A stretch of 30,949 bases of DNA from a virus. The notes beneath the pieces are model-generated. The model was not told where the DNA came from and searched no databases. It saw nothing but the letters and a program-made list of their open reading frames with translations. The position numbers were made by a program, and so were the translations under genes. The stretch covers positions 1 through 30,949 of the IMG/VR virus record IMGVR_UViG_3300035670_000919; one strand, written 5' to 3'. This document shows positions 16,863-23,485 of this stretch, in pieces (the first letter of the stretch is position 1; each line of letters opens with the position of its first letter).

Positions 16863-17731
16863 TATTGTGCCTCCTCGGCGTTGTTGTTGTCGCTCGGTAT
16901 GTACGAGCCTTTGCAATACTCCCAAACTGGACACCATCTCTGCGAACAGAGAAAGTGCTGGTCGTTTACAAGCCATCGTGTTGATGGCATGTGTAGTTTA
17001 ACAGTAAGTAGATTGTTTACCAGAGCAATGGTTTGTTCTGTAATCCACTCACCGTGTTTTGCTGTTCTTACGACTGGCACAATTTGACCAGTACTTGATG
17101 CATTGCGAATCATGACACCGAAATTAAATTCAACGTCATAATCAATCAACCCCAGTCGGGTTGCTGCTTCTGCATAAACAGCAGACTGTATGTTTTGTGT
17201 TTGTTTTTCTGCTTGATAATACTTACGAGCCGCAGTTTTCCAGTCCCAAATACCTTGGGGATGGAAGTAATCCATCGTGCCTTCAAACCACAGTTCGTAC
17301 TCAAACACTTCGTTTTCTACGTGTGCAATCTTGGATTCAAACTTCCATTCACAGTCACCGCCTTCTGGCACATGAGGCATAATGTCTCGTGCCCACGCAT
17401 CTGCCATTGAGGCAATGTGCTTATCCCAGTTCTTGGGGTCTGTGTTTGTGATGTTGATTGACTTACCTTCCGACTGCAACTCTTTCTGCCTTGTTCGGAA
17501 AGCGTTTACCGAATGGTCTGCAATGTCGGCTGGCACAATCTCGCCACGAAGCACCGCTTCAATACCAGCGTGAACTGCCGTGCCCATCATTGCTGAGTCA
17601 TTCTCTTTGCGTGTCTCAGGGTGTAGGGCAATAAGCCTCGCACGCTCTGGGCACATCAACGCATCACCAAGCCAAGACTGTCTTACGTAAATCTTGGTAA
17701 CGTCGTATCCATTGTTGTTTTCTATTCTCAC
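16862..17731 (-). CDS. Cas4/RecB-like PD-(D/E)XK exonuclease with Fe-S cysteines
   Basis: 289 residues starting at GTG 17731, six bases after GGGAG. The order of motifs is that of Cas4/AddB-type nucleases: Cys27 (LMCPERARL), GTAVHAGIEA (His54), FEGTMDY (Asp154), WDWKTA (Asp163, Lys165), QNIQSAVYAEAA (motif QxxxY) and a C-terminal trio Cys262, Cys267, Cys273. Four cysteines in this arrangement hold a 4Fe-4S cluster in the family. Such phage enzymes act in DNA-end processing and recombination. No cas genes or repeats are nearby, so this is a replication/recombination nuclease. It begins the replication block after a 118-base gap containing the hairpin/G-tract module. Confidence 0.88.
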   Translation of the reverse strand: MRIENNNGYDVTKIYVRQSWLGDALMCPERARLIALHPETRKENDSAMMGTAVHAGIEAVLRGEIVPADIADHSVNAFRTRQKELQSEGKSINITNTDPKNWDKHIASMADAWARDIMPHVPEGGDCEWKFESKIAHVENEVFEYELWFEGTMDYFHPQGIWDWKTAARKYYQAEKQTQNIQSAVYAEAATRLGLIDYDVEFNFGVMIRNASSTGQIVPVVRTAKHGEWITEQTIALVNNLLTVKLHMPSTRWLVNDQHFLCSQRWCPVWEYCKGSYIPSDNNNAEEAQ

Positions 17732-17742
17732 TGCTTCTCCCT

Positions 17743-17817
17743 TGTGCTAGTGATTGCTTAGCGCCGAACCGAAAGGTTCGGTCGCACGGGTTAGTGCCCC
17801 CCCCCCTTTCCCCCCCC
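17743..17817 (-). promoter_or_regulatory. G-tract / hairpin / CTAGCACA module ahead of the nuclease gene
   Basis: Read leftward, the gap holds G8-AAA-G10 (17797-17817), a seven-base-pair hairpin CCGAACC/GGTTCGG with a four-base loop (17764-17781), and CTAGCACAAG (octamer at 17743-17750), ending 11 bases before the GTG start. The same order recurs at 25170-25252. No good -35/-10 pair was seen. A regulatory leader is likely; the mechanism is unknown. Confidence 0.5.
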
Positions 17818-17849
17818 ATTGTACACGAGGGGGAACGGGGTCAAGGGTA

Positions 17850-18269
17850 CTACATTCTCCAAGGAGCGAACCCGTTGTCGTTCCTGTCCTCTGAGTAGTT
17901 GTAAATGGCTAGCGCCGCCCTGAGGTTGCGAGATGGGTCGAATAACCCCGCAGAACGCTTTACAATGCCTCTGTTAGCCAACCACGGCGTCCAGAACCCA
18001 TTGATTTGCGCCAAGCCCCTAGAACCACCCATTGGGTCGTATGTGTTGTGCTGGGCAGGGTCACACCTGCTTTCACGCCACATTAGATAATCCAATTTGG
18101 GCAACAGGGACTGTCGCCACCCAACATCAACGGCGGTTTGCCACCATTGAGGGCAACGTGCTGATGCTGGAATCTTGACCGGCTCAGGTAAGTCGTGTTT
18201 GGTTACGGAAGTGGGGGGCACTACGCCCCCCACAGCCAATGAAAGTGAAAGTATTGCTTTTGCTATCAA
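17850..18269 (-). CDS. Secreted lysozyme-like (SLT-type) muralytic protein
   Basis: 139 residues from TTG 18269, six bases after AGGAGA; no ATG fits this frame. Residues 1-18 (MIAKAILSLSLAVGGVVP) look like a signal peptide or anchor. The body has the lysozyme-like layout: YLMWRESRCDP with catalytic-type Glu66, then GGSRGLAQINGFW (the GLAQI motif) and LRAALAIYNYSED. Cys39 and Cys69 could form a disulphide outside the cell. It probably cleaves peptidoglycan glycan strands, in lysis or as a secreted cell-wall enzyme. It is coupled to the preceding small gene (TTGA overlap) and carries a strong hairpin in codons 13-20. The protein ends soon after the Tyr motif, which is short for the family. Confidence 0.75.
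   Translation of the reverse strand: MIAKAILSLSLAVGGVVPPTSVTKHDLPEPVKIPASARCPQWWQTAVDVGWRQSLLPKLDYLMWRESRCDPAQHNTYDPMGGSRGLAQINGFWTPWLANRGIVKRSAGLFDPSRNLRAALAIYNYSEDRNDNGFAPWRM
18211..18233 (-). promoter_or_regulatory. GC-rich 9-bp hairpin early in the lysozyme-like gene
   Basis: Arms GTGGGGGGC (18211-18219) and GCCCCCCAC (18225-18233) pair perfectly around a five-base loop. The hairpin begins 36 bases after the TTG start, inside the signal-peptide codons. It resembles the GC hairpin at 20790-20809. A stem this strong close to a weak TTG start could limit translation, but overlap with coding Gly/Val/Pro codons may also explain it. Confidence 0.45.
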
Positions 18270-18490
18270 GAATCATCTCCTTGTAATGCTAGGGATAGGA
18301 CTGTTTCCATTTCCTGCTTTGCAGAAAGCAGTTCAACGAACTCTGTGTGAGTTGAATCTGCTCGCTTACCATCGCCAAGTCGCTGTATCTTCTTTGCTAA
18401 TTGGTCTACACCAATGCTCAAAGACTTTACGACCGCCCGCAATTCGGACAGGGTTAGTGTTACCTCCAATGTTGGTTCTTGTTTCCTCAC
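18266..18490 (-). CDS. Small helical hypothetical protein
   Basis: 74 residues from GTG 18490, sharing GTGA with the stop of the gene upstream and preceded by AGAAAGG. The sequence is a helical hairpin: LTLSELRAVVKSLSIGVDQL then STHTEFVELLSAKQEMETVL, with a charged loop between. It could be a coiled-coil dimer or an accessory subunit. No DNA-binding or catalytic motif is visible. Its TGA overlaps the TTG of the secreted lysozyme-like protein, so the two are translated together. Confidence 0.6.
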   Translation of the reverse strand: MRKQEPTLEVTLTLSELRAVVKSLSIGVDQLAKKIQRLGDGKRADSTHTEFVELLSAKQEMETVLSLALQGDDS

Positions 18491-19002
18491 GGCATTTGCC
18501 TTTCTGTTTCTGTTGTAGATGAGAATTTCAGCGCACGAACAATATCGTACATATCTCGCATGGCACTTGCTAATGAGCCTCTTGCGTTACCTTGGTCGTA
18601 TGTAACGTCTTTCTCACCCTGAAATCGGATGGAAGAACCCATTGTGCCACGATGGCACATTGTCATAAGACGAACACGCTTACGCTCGGGATGTTGTGAT
18701 GGTGCAATCTCTTCATCTTTTTCACTCTTGATTGGAGAAGCCCAACCAACAGTACTGATTGCAAATCCACTGTAACCAGTTTCATACAACATAACTGCGT
18801 TGAATGTGTCGTCAAGCATTTCGTAAACATCTGTATCTTCTGCGATTTGCTTGATGATTGGAACTTCACCACGAACATAGTCAACAGCAAATAATAATGC
18901 TGGTGATTGCTCGAATGACTCTCCTAATTTTTCTGCTATCGCTTGGTCAATCTCTCGTAGAGTCTGCTCAAATTTTTCTGTGTAGTTTATTGGTGTATTC
19001 AT
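18487..19002 (-). CDS. Hypothetical protein, 171 aa
   Basis: Starts at ATG 19002 behind AAGGAGAAAG and overlaps the WhiB stop by four bases (ATGA). The N-terminal half is acidic and helical (EKFEQTLREIDQAIAEKLGE). A mixed middle follows (YETGYSGFAISTVGWASPIK) and then a basic segment (PERKRVRLMTMCHRGTMGSS). The C-terminus is a helix (SLASAMRDMYDIVRALKFSS). I do not recognise a family. Direct coupling to a WhiB regulator and to a small helical protein suggests a regulatory or early-phase role, which is weak inference. Confidence 0.6.
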   Translation of the reverse strand: MNTPINYTEKFEQTLREIDQAIAEKLGESFEQSPALLFAVDYVRGEVPIIKQIAEDTDVYEMLDDTFNAVMLYETGYSGFAISTVGWASPIKSEKDEEIAPSQHPERKRVRLMTMCHRGTMGSSIRFQGEKDVTYDQGNARGSLASAMRDMYDIVRALKFSSTTETERQMP

Positions 19003-19250
19003 TTGTGATTCTTTCTCCTTGGGTCTAGTTTTCCGTTTGTTAGTGTGATGCCACCCCAAATGCCCCACGAGTTGGTTGCTTTGCCGTAGGCAAGGCACTC
19101 ATCTTTTATGGAACATTCAGAGCAGATTGCTTTTGCTTTCTTCCATTCTCTTACTTTTTGTTTAGTTGGCGGCCATTCTGGAAACCACCAAATGGTTGGT
19201 TGGTCTTTGCAGTTTGCTTTAGCAAAGTCTATTGTTATCGGCTCAAACAT
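18999..19250 (-). CDS. WhiB-family iron-sulphur transcription regulator
   Basis: 83 residues with the WhiB cysteine pattern: Cys14, then Cys43-x2-Cys46-x5-Cys52, followed by GIWGG (63-67) and a basic tail (KLDPRRKNHK). The four cysteines hold a 4Fe-4S cluster in the family, and the GIWGG turn contacts the primary sigma factor of the host RNA polymerase. WhiB proteins are essentially confined to actinobacteria and their phages, so this gene is the best host marker in the window. It overlaps genes on both sides. It probably redirects host or phage transcription or blocks a host WhiB; target genes cannot be read from the sequence. Confidence 0.93.
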   Translation of the reverse strand: MFEPITIDFAKANCKDQPTIWWFPEWPPTKQKVREWKKAKAICSECSIKDECLAYGKATNSWGIWGGITLTNGKLDPRRKNHK

Positions 19251-19767
19251 CGGTGCTGAGTCGCAGTCTGGTAATCAATGTTTCAAGTACTCTTTCTGCC
19301 ATTGTGTTAGCCATATTGATTGATAGTTCCTCAATCCTGTTATTGATTATCTCGTGTATGTTCATTGAGTCTAAAGACGCATTGACCTGAGTTGTAATCA
19401 TTGAACGGAAACGTGAGTTGTTGATTATTGCACGTTGTAAACTTTCACTCACATTGTCTTCGTTGACTATTGAATCAGCAATCTCTGAATAGTCCATGTC
19501 ATCAAGAACATTACGCTTGATGTCATAGTAGTCAATTGACTCCATTACCCAGTCACGAATCTTGCGACTGAAGTCTCTGTCGTCGGTTACTTGGTCCGTA
19601 ACTTGACTAACAACATCTGCAACTGTTGGTATGCGACCATTTACCTGACGCTCCACCTGCTCAATGATTGTTGTTTCTAGTGATTGATTGAATAGTGATG
19701 GCATTGATGCGCTGTCAAGCGATACATCAAATTCCATTGCTTGTGGGATAAGTTTGATTGTTGTCAT
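19243..19767 (-). CDS. Hypothetical acidic helical protein, 174 aa
   Basis: Starts MTTIKLIPQAMEFDV at ATG 19767 behind a strong AGGAG and overlaps WhiB by eight bases. The sequence is acidic, rich in Asp, Ile, Asn and Ser, with repeated short helices (RKIRDWVMESIDYYDIKRNV, then DDMDYSEIADSIVNEDNVSE) and a C-terminal helix that includes RIEELSINMANTMAERVLET. There are no cysteines, signal peptide or known motif. It is the first gene of the WhiB subcluster and lies 27 bases after the amidotransferase stop. Confidence 0.6.
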   Translation of the reverse strand: MTTIKLIPQAMEFDVSLDSASMPSLFNQSLETTIIEQVERQVNGRIPTVADVVSQVTDQVTDDRDFSRKIRDWVMESIDYYDIKRNVLDDMDYSEIADSIVNEDNVSESLQRAIINNSRFRSMITTQVNASLDSMNIHEIINNRIEELSINMANTMAERVLETLITRLRLSTDV

Positions 19768-19794
19768 TTTGTTTCTCCTGTTTCTGTGTGTGTA

Positions 19795-20775
19795 TTAGTA
19801 ATAACTTGGGTGTGTGTTTGTGCCAGACGGAATCTCGAATCCGTAGTTGGTGGTTGGCATTTCAGGTTCTTCCCACAATGCGTCCCAACAATTGCAAGTG
19901 TCGTACTGGCAGAACAAGCACGCACTGCAAATACCACAGTGTGTGCGAATCTCGTCAGCCGGCACTATCTCTTGTGACTCGCACAGATAGCACGTCACTT
20001 TGTTGTGTGTTGCGCTAACTGGGTCGCTGTACAACTCTGCAATCTCAAGGCACTCGTTGAATGTTGGTGACTGACTGACTAGTGAAGCCTCGTCATCGTA
20101 ATCAAACTTTGGATTAGAGCCAGTCCAACTAGATGTGTACTTGGTTGACTCGTAGCCATAGTCCCAACTGCTCCAACCAGAACCGTACATGCCTGAATAA
20201 CTGGCATAACGAATTGGTGCTTGTTTGTACGATGAGTTTGACCACCAGATATCTGAATCCCAGTGACCGTCTTTCTCGTTGACGATATACCAGTCATACT
20301 TTGCATCGTCATTGACAGTTAGGAATGCGAGTTTAGAACCCTTAGCCCAAGCAGCCATCTGCTGAAAGTATTCGTTGTCATCAAGAGAACTGATGCCACC
20401 GATAGCAGGCATAATGTCTTCTGCAAAGACTCTGGTATCTGAACGCAACTCGTTCTTCTCCATCTTGACTGGCAGTATGCCGTTGTGACCCATAACAGTT
20501 TGGCTGTCTTGACCTAACAAGAATGGGTGACAGTTATCAACGGTGTTAGTGCCGTGAGTTGTCCAACGGAAGTGAAAGATTGCAGGGCCTTGCATTGTCT
20601 TGCGTGCATCAACAAACTTGTTAGCAACTTCCTCAAAGTTCATACTGCGAACGATGTGAAGTTTCTTGCCTGTTGATATTGCGAAACCAAAGCCATCAGG
20701 ATTTGATTGAGCAGCAATCTTGAACCTGTCCATGTCTGGTGAGACATAATCAGGAATGAGTGTAAGTAGACACAT
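19795..20775 (-). CDS. Class II glutamine amidotransferase-like enzyme with Cys-rich C-terminal module
   Basis: 326 residues; the start MCLL is fixed because Cys2 is the N-terminal nucleophile of this Ntn-hydrolase family. Matching motifs are DGFGFAI (27-33), FHFRWTTHG (67-75), NCHPFLLG (81-88) and GHNGIL (96-101). Class II enzymes release ammonia from glutamine or cleave related amides. Beyond the catalytic domain is an aromatic insert (about 190-217) and a Cys-rich module with Cys262, 265, 280, 283, 286, 289, 294 and 296, probably binding two zinc ions. The amidoligase lies directly upstream, a pairing known from phage amidoligase neighbourhoods. A ribosome-binding site (AAAGGA) and a GC hairpin precede the start. 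Confidence 0.88.
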   Translation of the reverse strand: MCLLTLIPDYVSPDMDRFKIAAQSNPDGFGFAISTGKKLHIVRSMNFEEVANKFVDARKTMQGPAIFHFRWTTHGTNTVDNCHPFLLGQDSQTVMGHNGILPVKMEKNELRSDTRVFAEDIMPAIGGISSLDDNEYFQQMAAWAKGSKLAFLTVNDDAKYDWYIVNEKDGHWDSDIWWSNSSYKQAPIRYASYSGMYGSGWSSWDYGYESTKYTSSWTGSNPKFDYDDEASLVSQSPTFNECLEIAELYSDPVSATHNKVTCYLCESQEIVPADEIRTHCGICSACLFCQYDTCNCWDALWEEPEMPTTNYGFEIPSGTNTHPSYY

Positions 20776-20789
20776 GTGGTGTCCTTTCT

Positions 20790-20809
20790 GTGGGGGCTTG
20801 CGCCCCCAC
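20790..20809 (-). promoter_or_regulatory. GC hairpin with GCAA loop in the amidotransferase leader
   Basis: On the transcribed strand GTGGGGGC and GCCCCCAC pair around GCAA, a GNRA-type loop, ending a few bases before the AAAGGA ribosome-binding site and 15 bases from the start codon. No T tract follows. It could protect the 5' end, terminate weakly or control initiation. Confidence 0.5.
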
Positions 20810-20831
20810 GATTGTGTTTATGTTTGTGTGT

Positions 20832-20848
20832 AGTAAGACGGTCTTACT
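20832..20848 (-). repeat. 17-bp dyad repeat, copy A
   Basis: AGTAAGACGGTCTTACT; with flanking T and A the arms extend to nine bases. It overlaps the stop codon of the amidoligase and lies in the gap before the amidotransferase. One of six copies confined to 20832-24333. Confidence 0.75.
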
Positions 20849-21869
20849 AGATTACTTTTTCTGCAATGCGATGACGAAGAATCTCAAAGCGTGGTGAGTT
20901 GATTGCAGTCAACCATGAACTGAATGCAGGGAACAACAAGCCACCTTGCACAGCCTGTCGTGTCTCAACATCTTTGGTGTACTCAAACGATGCTTGAGCA
21001 AACTGCATAGCAGCCTGAACAGTCACAGGGTTGAGTGATGGGCGGAAGAAACGCAACTCGATAGTCGCTGAGTTCTGCAAATTGACAGCAAGGTAACGGC
21101 GATTGTTATGCACGTAACCTTTAGCCATTTGCAGAAGCGTCGTGCCCTTGACCATATCAGGACTATCCCAATCGCTGTAACTATTGAGAAACTGATTTAT
21201 GTCAAATGCAGCGAACTGGTGAGACTCACGACCAGCGAACTTGACAAGTGGTTCACGATTCTTGAAGATGAAGTAAATGAACTTCATCAAGTGCGCTTCG
21301 TTGACGAATGAATTGCGTGACAGGTGCAAGTGCAAGCCACAAGAGTGAGCCTTCCAAGAATGGAAACCCATTGTCTTGAGACCAGAGATTGCTTCCCAAT
21401 TGAAGTCATTCATGAAGAAGTCAAGTGTGCCGGGCTGAGTGACAATCTCGAATCCGTAATTCAATGAAGCGTCTGTCTTGAGATGCACAGTATCTACATC
21501 ACCAATGCGAGAAGCGTTGAGTACGTGACGAGCACCAGCGTTCAAATCGCCATTGACACACTCGGTCTCAATCTCTGCGCCAATGTACAACTCTGGTGTC
21601 AGAGTATTGGTCTTAGATGTTGAGTATGTGTCAACAAGACGATATGCACTACCGAACTCATTACCCCTGTGCATGAACACAAGACGGAATCGTTCGGAGT
21701 AACCGTGAATCAGTCTGCCCTCTGCTGGCTCGTAATCATCGAGACACGAGTTGGAACAAAAGCGATAACCATCATCACTTTCGTATGCATCACTTTCGTG
21801 AACCCCGTCTTCACAGACTAAACAACTGTAGTATCCGTCTTCGTCTGGTTCTTGTATTTGTCTTGGCAT
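20847..21869 (-). CDS. Amidoligase (glutamine synthetase-like fold) with N-terminal zinc finger
   Basis: 340 residues from ATG 21869 behind AGAGGT. Residues 16-42 form a zinc finger (Cys16-x2-Cys19, Cys38-x3-Cys42). The body shows the Amidoligase_2 pattern: IGAEIETEC (96-104) with metal-binding acids, TDASLNYGFEIVTQPG (132-147), HSCGLHLHLS (175-184) with the paired histidines, and NRRYLAVNLQ plus IELRFFRPSLN (256-280) supplying the conserved Arg and Glu. Members are predicted to join an amine to a carboxylate using ATP, making peptide tags, modified peptidoglycan or small metabolites. The downstream amidotransferase is the likely partner. The substrate is unknown. The zinc finger may recruit a protein or nucleic-acid target. 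Confidence 0.85.
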   Translation of the reverse strand: MPRQIQEPDEDGYYSCLVCEDGVHESDAYESDDGYRFCSNSCLDDYEPAEGRLIHGYSERFRLVFMHRGNEFGSAYRLVDTYSTSKTNTLTPELYIGAEIETECVNGDLNAGARHVLNASRIGDVDTVHLKTDASLNYGFEIVTQPGTLDFFMNDFNWEAISGLKTMGFHSWKAHSCGLHLHLSRNSFVNEAHLMKFIYFIFKNREPLVKFAGRESHQFAAFDINQFLNSYSDWDSPDMVKGTTLLQMAKGYVHNNRRYLAVNLQNSATIELRFFRPSLNPVTVQAAMQFAQASFEYTKDVETRQAVQGGLLFPAFSSWLTAINSPRFEILRHRIAEKVI

Positions 21870-21934
21870 AACTACCTCTATCTTTCTTTGTATGTGTACC
21901 AACACGATTGTGCTAGTTCTGTTCATTGCCGATG

Positions 21935-21964
21935 AACATAGTTGATGACACTTACCAAAGTCAA
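21935..21964 (-). promoter_or_regulatory. Promoter candidate for the amidoligase gene
   Basis: On the leftward strand TTGACT (21959-21964) and TATGTT (21935-21940) are separated by 18 bases, close to a sigma-70 consensus. The start of transcription would fall near 21928, about 60 bases before the amidoligase ATG. Repeat copy B lies just upstream of the -35, and the octamer CTAGCACA (21909-21916) just downstream. Confidence 0.5.
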
Positions 21965-21992
21965 ATTGATAAGTGCCATCTCAACGCTCACC

Positions 21993-22009
21993 AGTAAGAT
22001 GGTCTTACT
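21993..22009 (-). repeat. 17-bp dyad repeat, copy B
   Basis: AGTAAGATGGTCTTACT in the gap between the coiled-coil gene at 22037 and the amidoligase, 27 bases after that stop. On the transcribed strand the loop is CCA, and the stem is eight pairs including the flanking C-G. Confidence 0.75.
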
Positions 22010-22036
22010 GTCAAATACCCAATATCTATTGGGGAT

Positions 22037-22201
22037 TTACGCTGTTTGCTCTGCGTGGATATCGCCAGACTTCTTCAACATAAATTGAAGCATCTCTGTC
22101 AGTCTGTCATTCTCTTCACGCAACAATTCAATTTCAATCTTGGCGTTCTTGAGTGTCGCCTCAATAATCTTGAATTGTTTGTTGATGTATGGGTCAGTCA
22201 T
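22037..22201 (-). CDS. Small coiled-coil protein, 54 aa
   Basis: ATG 22201 to TAA 22037, overlapping the stop of the gene upstream by four bases (ATGA). The sequence FKIIEATLKNAKIEIELLRE followed by ENDRLTEMLQFMLKK has leucine/isoleucine heptads typical of a parallel two-stranded coiled coil. It has no membrane segment and no cysteines. It is the last gene of the 22037-23388 subcluster. The heptads and the coupling support a real gene; its partner is unknown. Confidence 0.65.
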   Translation of the reverse strand: MTDPYINKQFKIIEATLKNAKIEIELLREENDRLTEMLQFMLKKSGDIHAEQTA

Positions 22202-22488
22202 TGCTGTTCTCCTATCAGTTGGTTCATTTCTGCAACATACTTATTTAGACGCTTATGAAATTTCTTCATATGCTTCTCGTACTCTTGCCACGGTTTCTCT
22301 GGTGCATTGAGTAGTTCGTGACAAGCCTTGTACATTTTGTGCACATTCTCCAAATCGTCTACCCACAATTCCTGCGGATAAACGGCAGTGAATATCGTGT
22401 CAAGCAATTCCATTGACCGATACCTTGATACTTTCGTTTTCTCTGTTGATGCTTTTGGTATCTTTGGTCTGAATTCATATTTATTCAT
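22198..22488 (-). CDS. Hypothetical basic helical protein, 96 aa
   Basis: Starts MNKYEFRPKIPKAS at ATG 22488 behind GGTGGG. Upstream in-frame codons would run far into the neighbouring gene and are unlikely. A basic N-terminal segment is followed by helices with many Trp, His and Lys residues (YPQELWVDDLENVHKMYKAC, then EKPWQEYEKHMKKFHKRLNK). It overlaps the preceding gene by eight bases. No family recognised. Confidence 0.6.
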   Translation of the reverse strand: MNKYEFRPKIPKASTEKTKVSRYRSMELLDTIFTAVYPQELWVDDLENVHKMYKACHELLNAPEKPWQEYEKHMKKFHKRLNKYVAEMNQLIGEQQ

Positions 22489-22849
22489 TGCTGTCCCACC
22501 TTGTTGCATAGGCGTAATCGGCAAATGCATTTTGATAAGCAGCGAATAGGTCGTACTTCTTGTGGTGACGAACAGCGTCATTCCATTCGTTGTGCTTTGC
22601 ATAAACTGCTTCACATCTGAAATTCCAAAGCACTTCTCTAAAACCCCAGTCATCAAACTCTGGAACATAGATTGAGTTACCACTTCTCTTATCGGTAATT
22701 GAAATATCTGTGAAAGCCGAATCAACTTCACTCATCACATCTTGGACTCGCTGAGTGGGAACTAAATGTATGTATCCACTGACTGACCAATGAGTATTCT
22801 CCATCTCAAAGAATTGTTTCTCATCCATTACTTCTTGCACTGATTTCAT
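22481..22849 (-). CDS. Hypothetical protein, 122 aa
   Basis: Starts at ATG 22849 behind GAGGAGAAG, one of the better ribosome-binding sites here. The sequence mixes strands and helices and is rich in aromatic residues (HWSVSGYIHLVP, DDWGFREVLWNFRCEAVYAK, then YDLFAAYQNAFADYAYATRW). No motif is recognised and there is no signal peptide. It overlaps the genes on both sides by four and eight bases. Confidence 0.6.
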   Translation of the reverse strand: MKSVQEVMDEKQFFEMENTHWSVSGYIHLVPTQRVQDVMSEVDSAFTDISITDKRSGNSIYVPEFDDWGFREVLWNFRCEAVYAKHNEWNDAVRHHKKYDLFAAYQNAFADYAYATRWDSNE

Positions 22850-23007
22850 TTCTTCTCCTCTGTTTTTTTGTTGAGTTTCACAATTATTTCTTCAGCATAA
22901 ATGCGCTGTCTCTGTGATTCGTTGTACGCATTGACCATCTTCCAAGCGAACTCAACGAGTTCGTCTTTCCTCATTGCATACAACGATGACTTCGTACTGC
23001 TATTCAT
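22846..23007 (-). CDS. Small charged helical protein, 53 aa
   Basis: Starts MNSSTKSSLYAMRKDELVEF at ATG 23007, with MGIGM four codons upstream (ATG 23019) as the alternative. It overlaps the small membrane protein upstream by eight bases. A single long helix ends in a run of Lys and Glu (KLNKKTEEKK). Function unknown. Confidence 0.55.
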   Translation of the reverse strand: MNSSTKSSLYAMRKDELVEFAWKMVNAYNESQRQRIYAEEIIVKLNKKTEEKK

Positions 23008-23158
23008 TCCAATCCCCATTCGTTGGGTGATTACGCATAACCCACTGTCGTGACATATGCAAATCTTTCTCTGCTTGCTCGTAACCCCACTCGTATGCGA
23101 AACCCCACACAAGTAGAACAATAATCAACGCCATCGTGAACAATCCAAACCAGTTCAT
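23000..23158 (-). CDS. Small single-span membrane protein, 52 aa
   Basis: ATG 23158 shares ATGA with the stop of the gene at 23155. Residues 4-20 (FGLFTMALIIVLLVWGF) form one membrane span, followed by an aqueous tail rich in Trp, Glu and His (YEWGYEQAEKDLHMSRQW). The short N-terminus and charged tail suggest an inner-membrane protein with its tail in the cytoplasm. Without it there would be a 147-base hole in the operon. No family recognised. Confidence 0.65.
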   Translation of the reverse strand: MNWFGLFTMALIIVLLVWGFAYEWGYEQAEKDLHMSRQWVMRNHPTNGDWNE

Positions 23159-23388
23159 ACGGCCACCATTTCTGAAATCAAATCTTCTCCAATGATTGTG
23201 ATTTGGTTGTCATCTTCCACGTCACGACCAATCAAATAACCGATAGTCCTATCAACATCGGCAAGAAGTAAATCCAACTGACTGCGCTCATCATCAGTCA
23301 TTGCATTCCATTCCGCTTCAGTCTCAATCGTGTCAAGAAGAATAAGTTCTACCCAACACGACTTCCACTCAACTAATTTCATTGTCAT
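23155..23388 (-). CDS. Small acidic hypothetical protein, 77 aa
   Basis: Starts MTMKLVEWKSCWVELILLD at ATG 23388, with an in-frame ATG at 23382 as alternative; AGAGAGA lies upstream. The protein is strongly acidic in its second half (DDERSQLDLLLADVDRTIGY, then GRDVEDDNQITIIGEDLISE). Small acidic proteins are common phage inhibitors and DNA mimics, but nothing here proves that. It is the first gene after repeat copy C. Confidence 0.6.
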   Translation of the reverse strand: MTMKLVEWKSCWVELILLDTIETEAEWNAMTDDERSQLDLLLADVDRTIGYLIGRDVEDDNQITIIGEDLISEMVAV

Positions 23389-23408
23389 TGTCTCTCTATT
23401 CTGTGTCT

Positions 23409-23425
23409 CGTAGTTCCGAACTACG
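23409..23425 (-). repeat. Second dyad next to repeat copy C
   Basis: CGTAGTTCCGAACTACG has perfect eight-base arms around one central base. It is the same overall size as the neighbouring repeat but a different sequence, and it sits in the leader of the 23155-23388 gene. No T tract follows on the leftward strand. Confidence 0.5.
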
Positions 23426-23432
23426 GAATTGA

Positions 23433-23463
23433 GTCCACCAGTAAGATGGTCTTACTGATGAAC
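23433..23463 (-). repeat. 17-bp dyad repeat, copy C, within a 14-bp hairpin
   Basis: The core AGTAAGATGGTCTTACT is at 23440-23456. On the transcribed strand the full arms are GTTCATCAGTAAGA and TCTTACTGGTGGAC around loop CCA: 14 pairs including two G-U wobbles. The wobbles would be A-C mismatches in the other strand, favouring function as leftward RNA. Confidence 0.75.
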
Positions 23464-23485
23464 TCTCACCGCATTTCAGTTCTGA

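Noticed and set aside
16862-17731. CRISPR-associated cas4
   Set aside because: The nuclease has Cas4-like motifs, but no repeats or other cas genes are present; phage recombination nucleases share this fold.
20790-20809. Rho-independent terminator
   Set aside because: Stable GC stem but no T tract on the leftward strand, and it sits directly before the amidotransferase ribosome-binding site.
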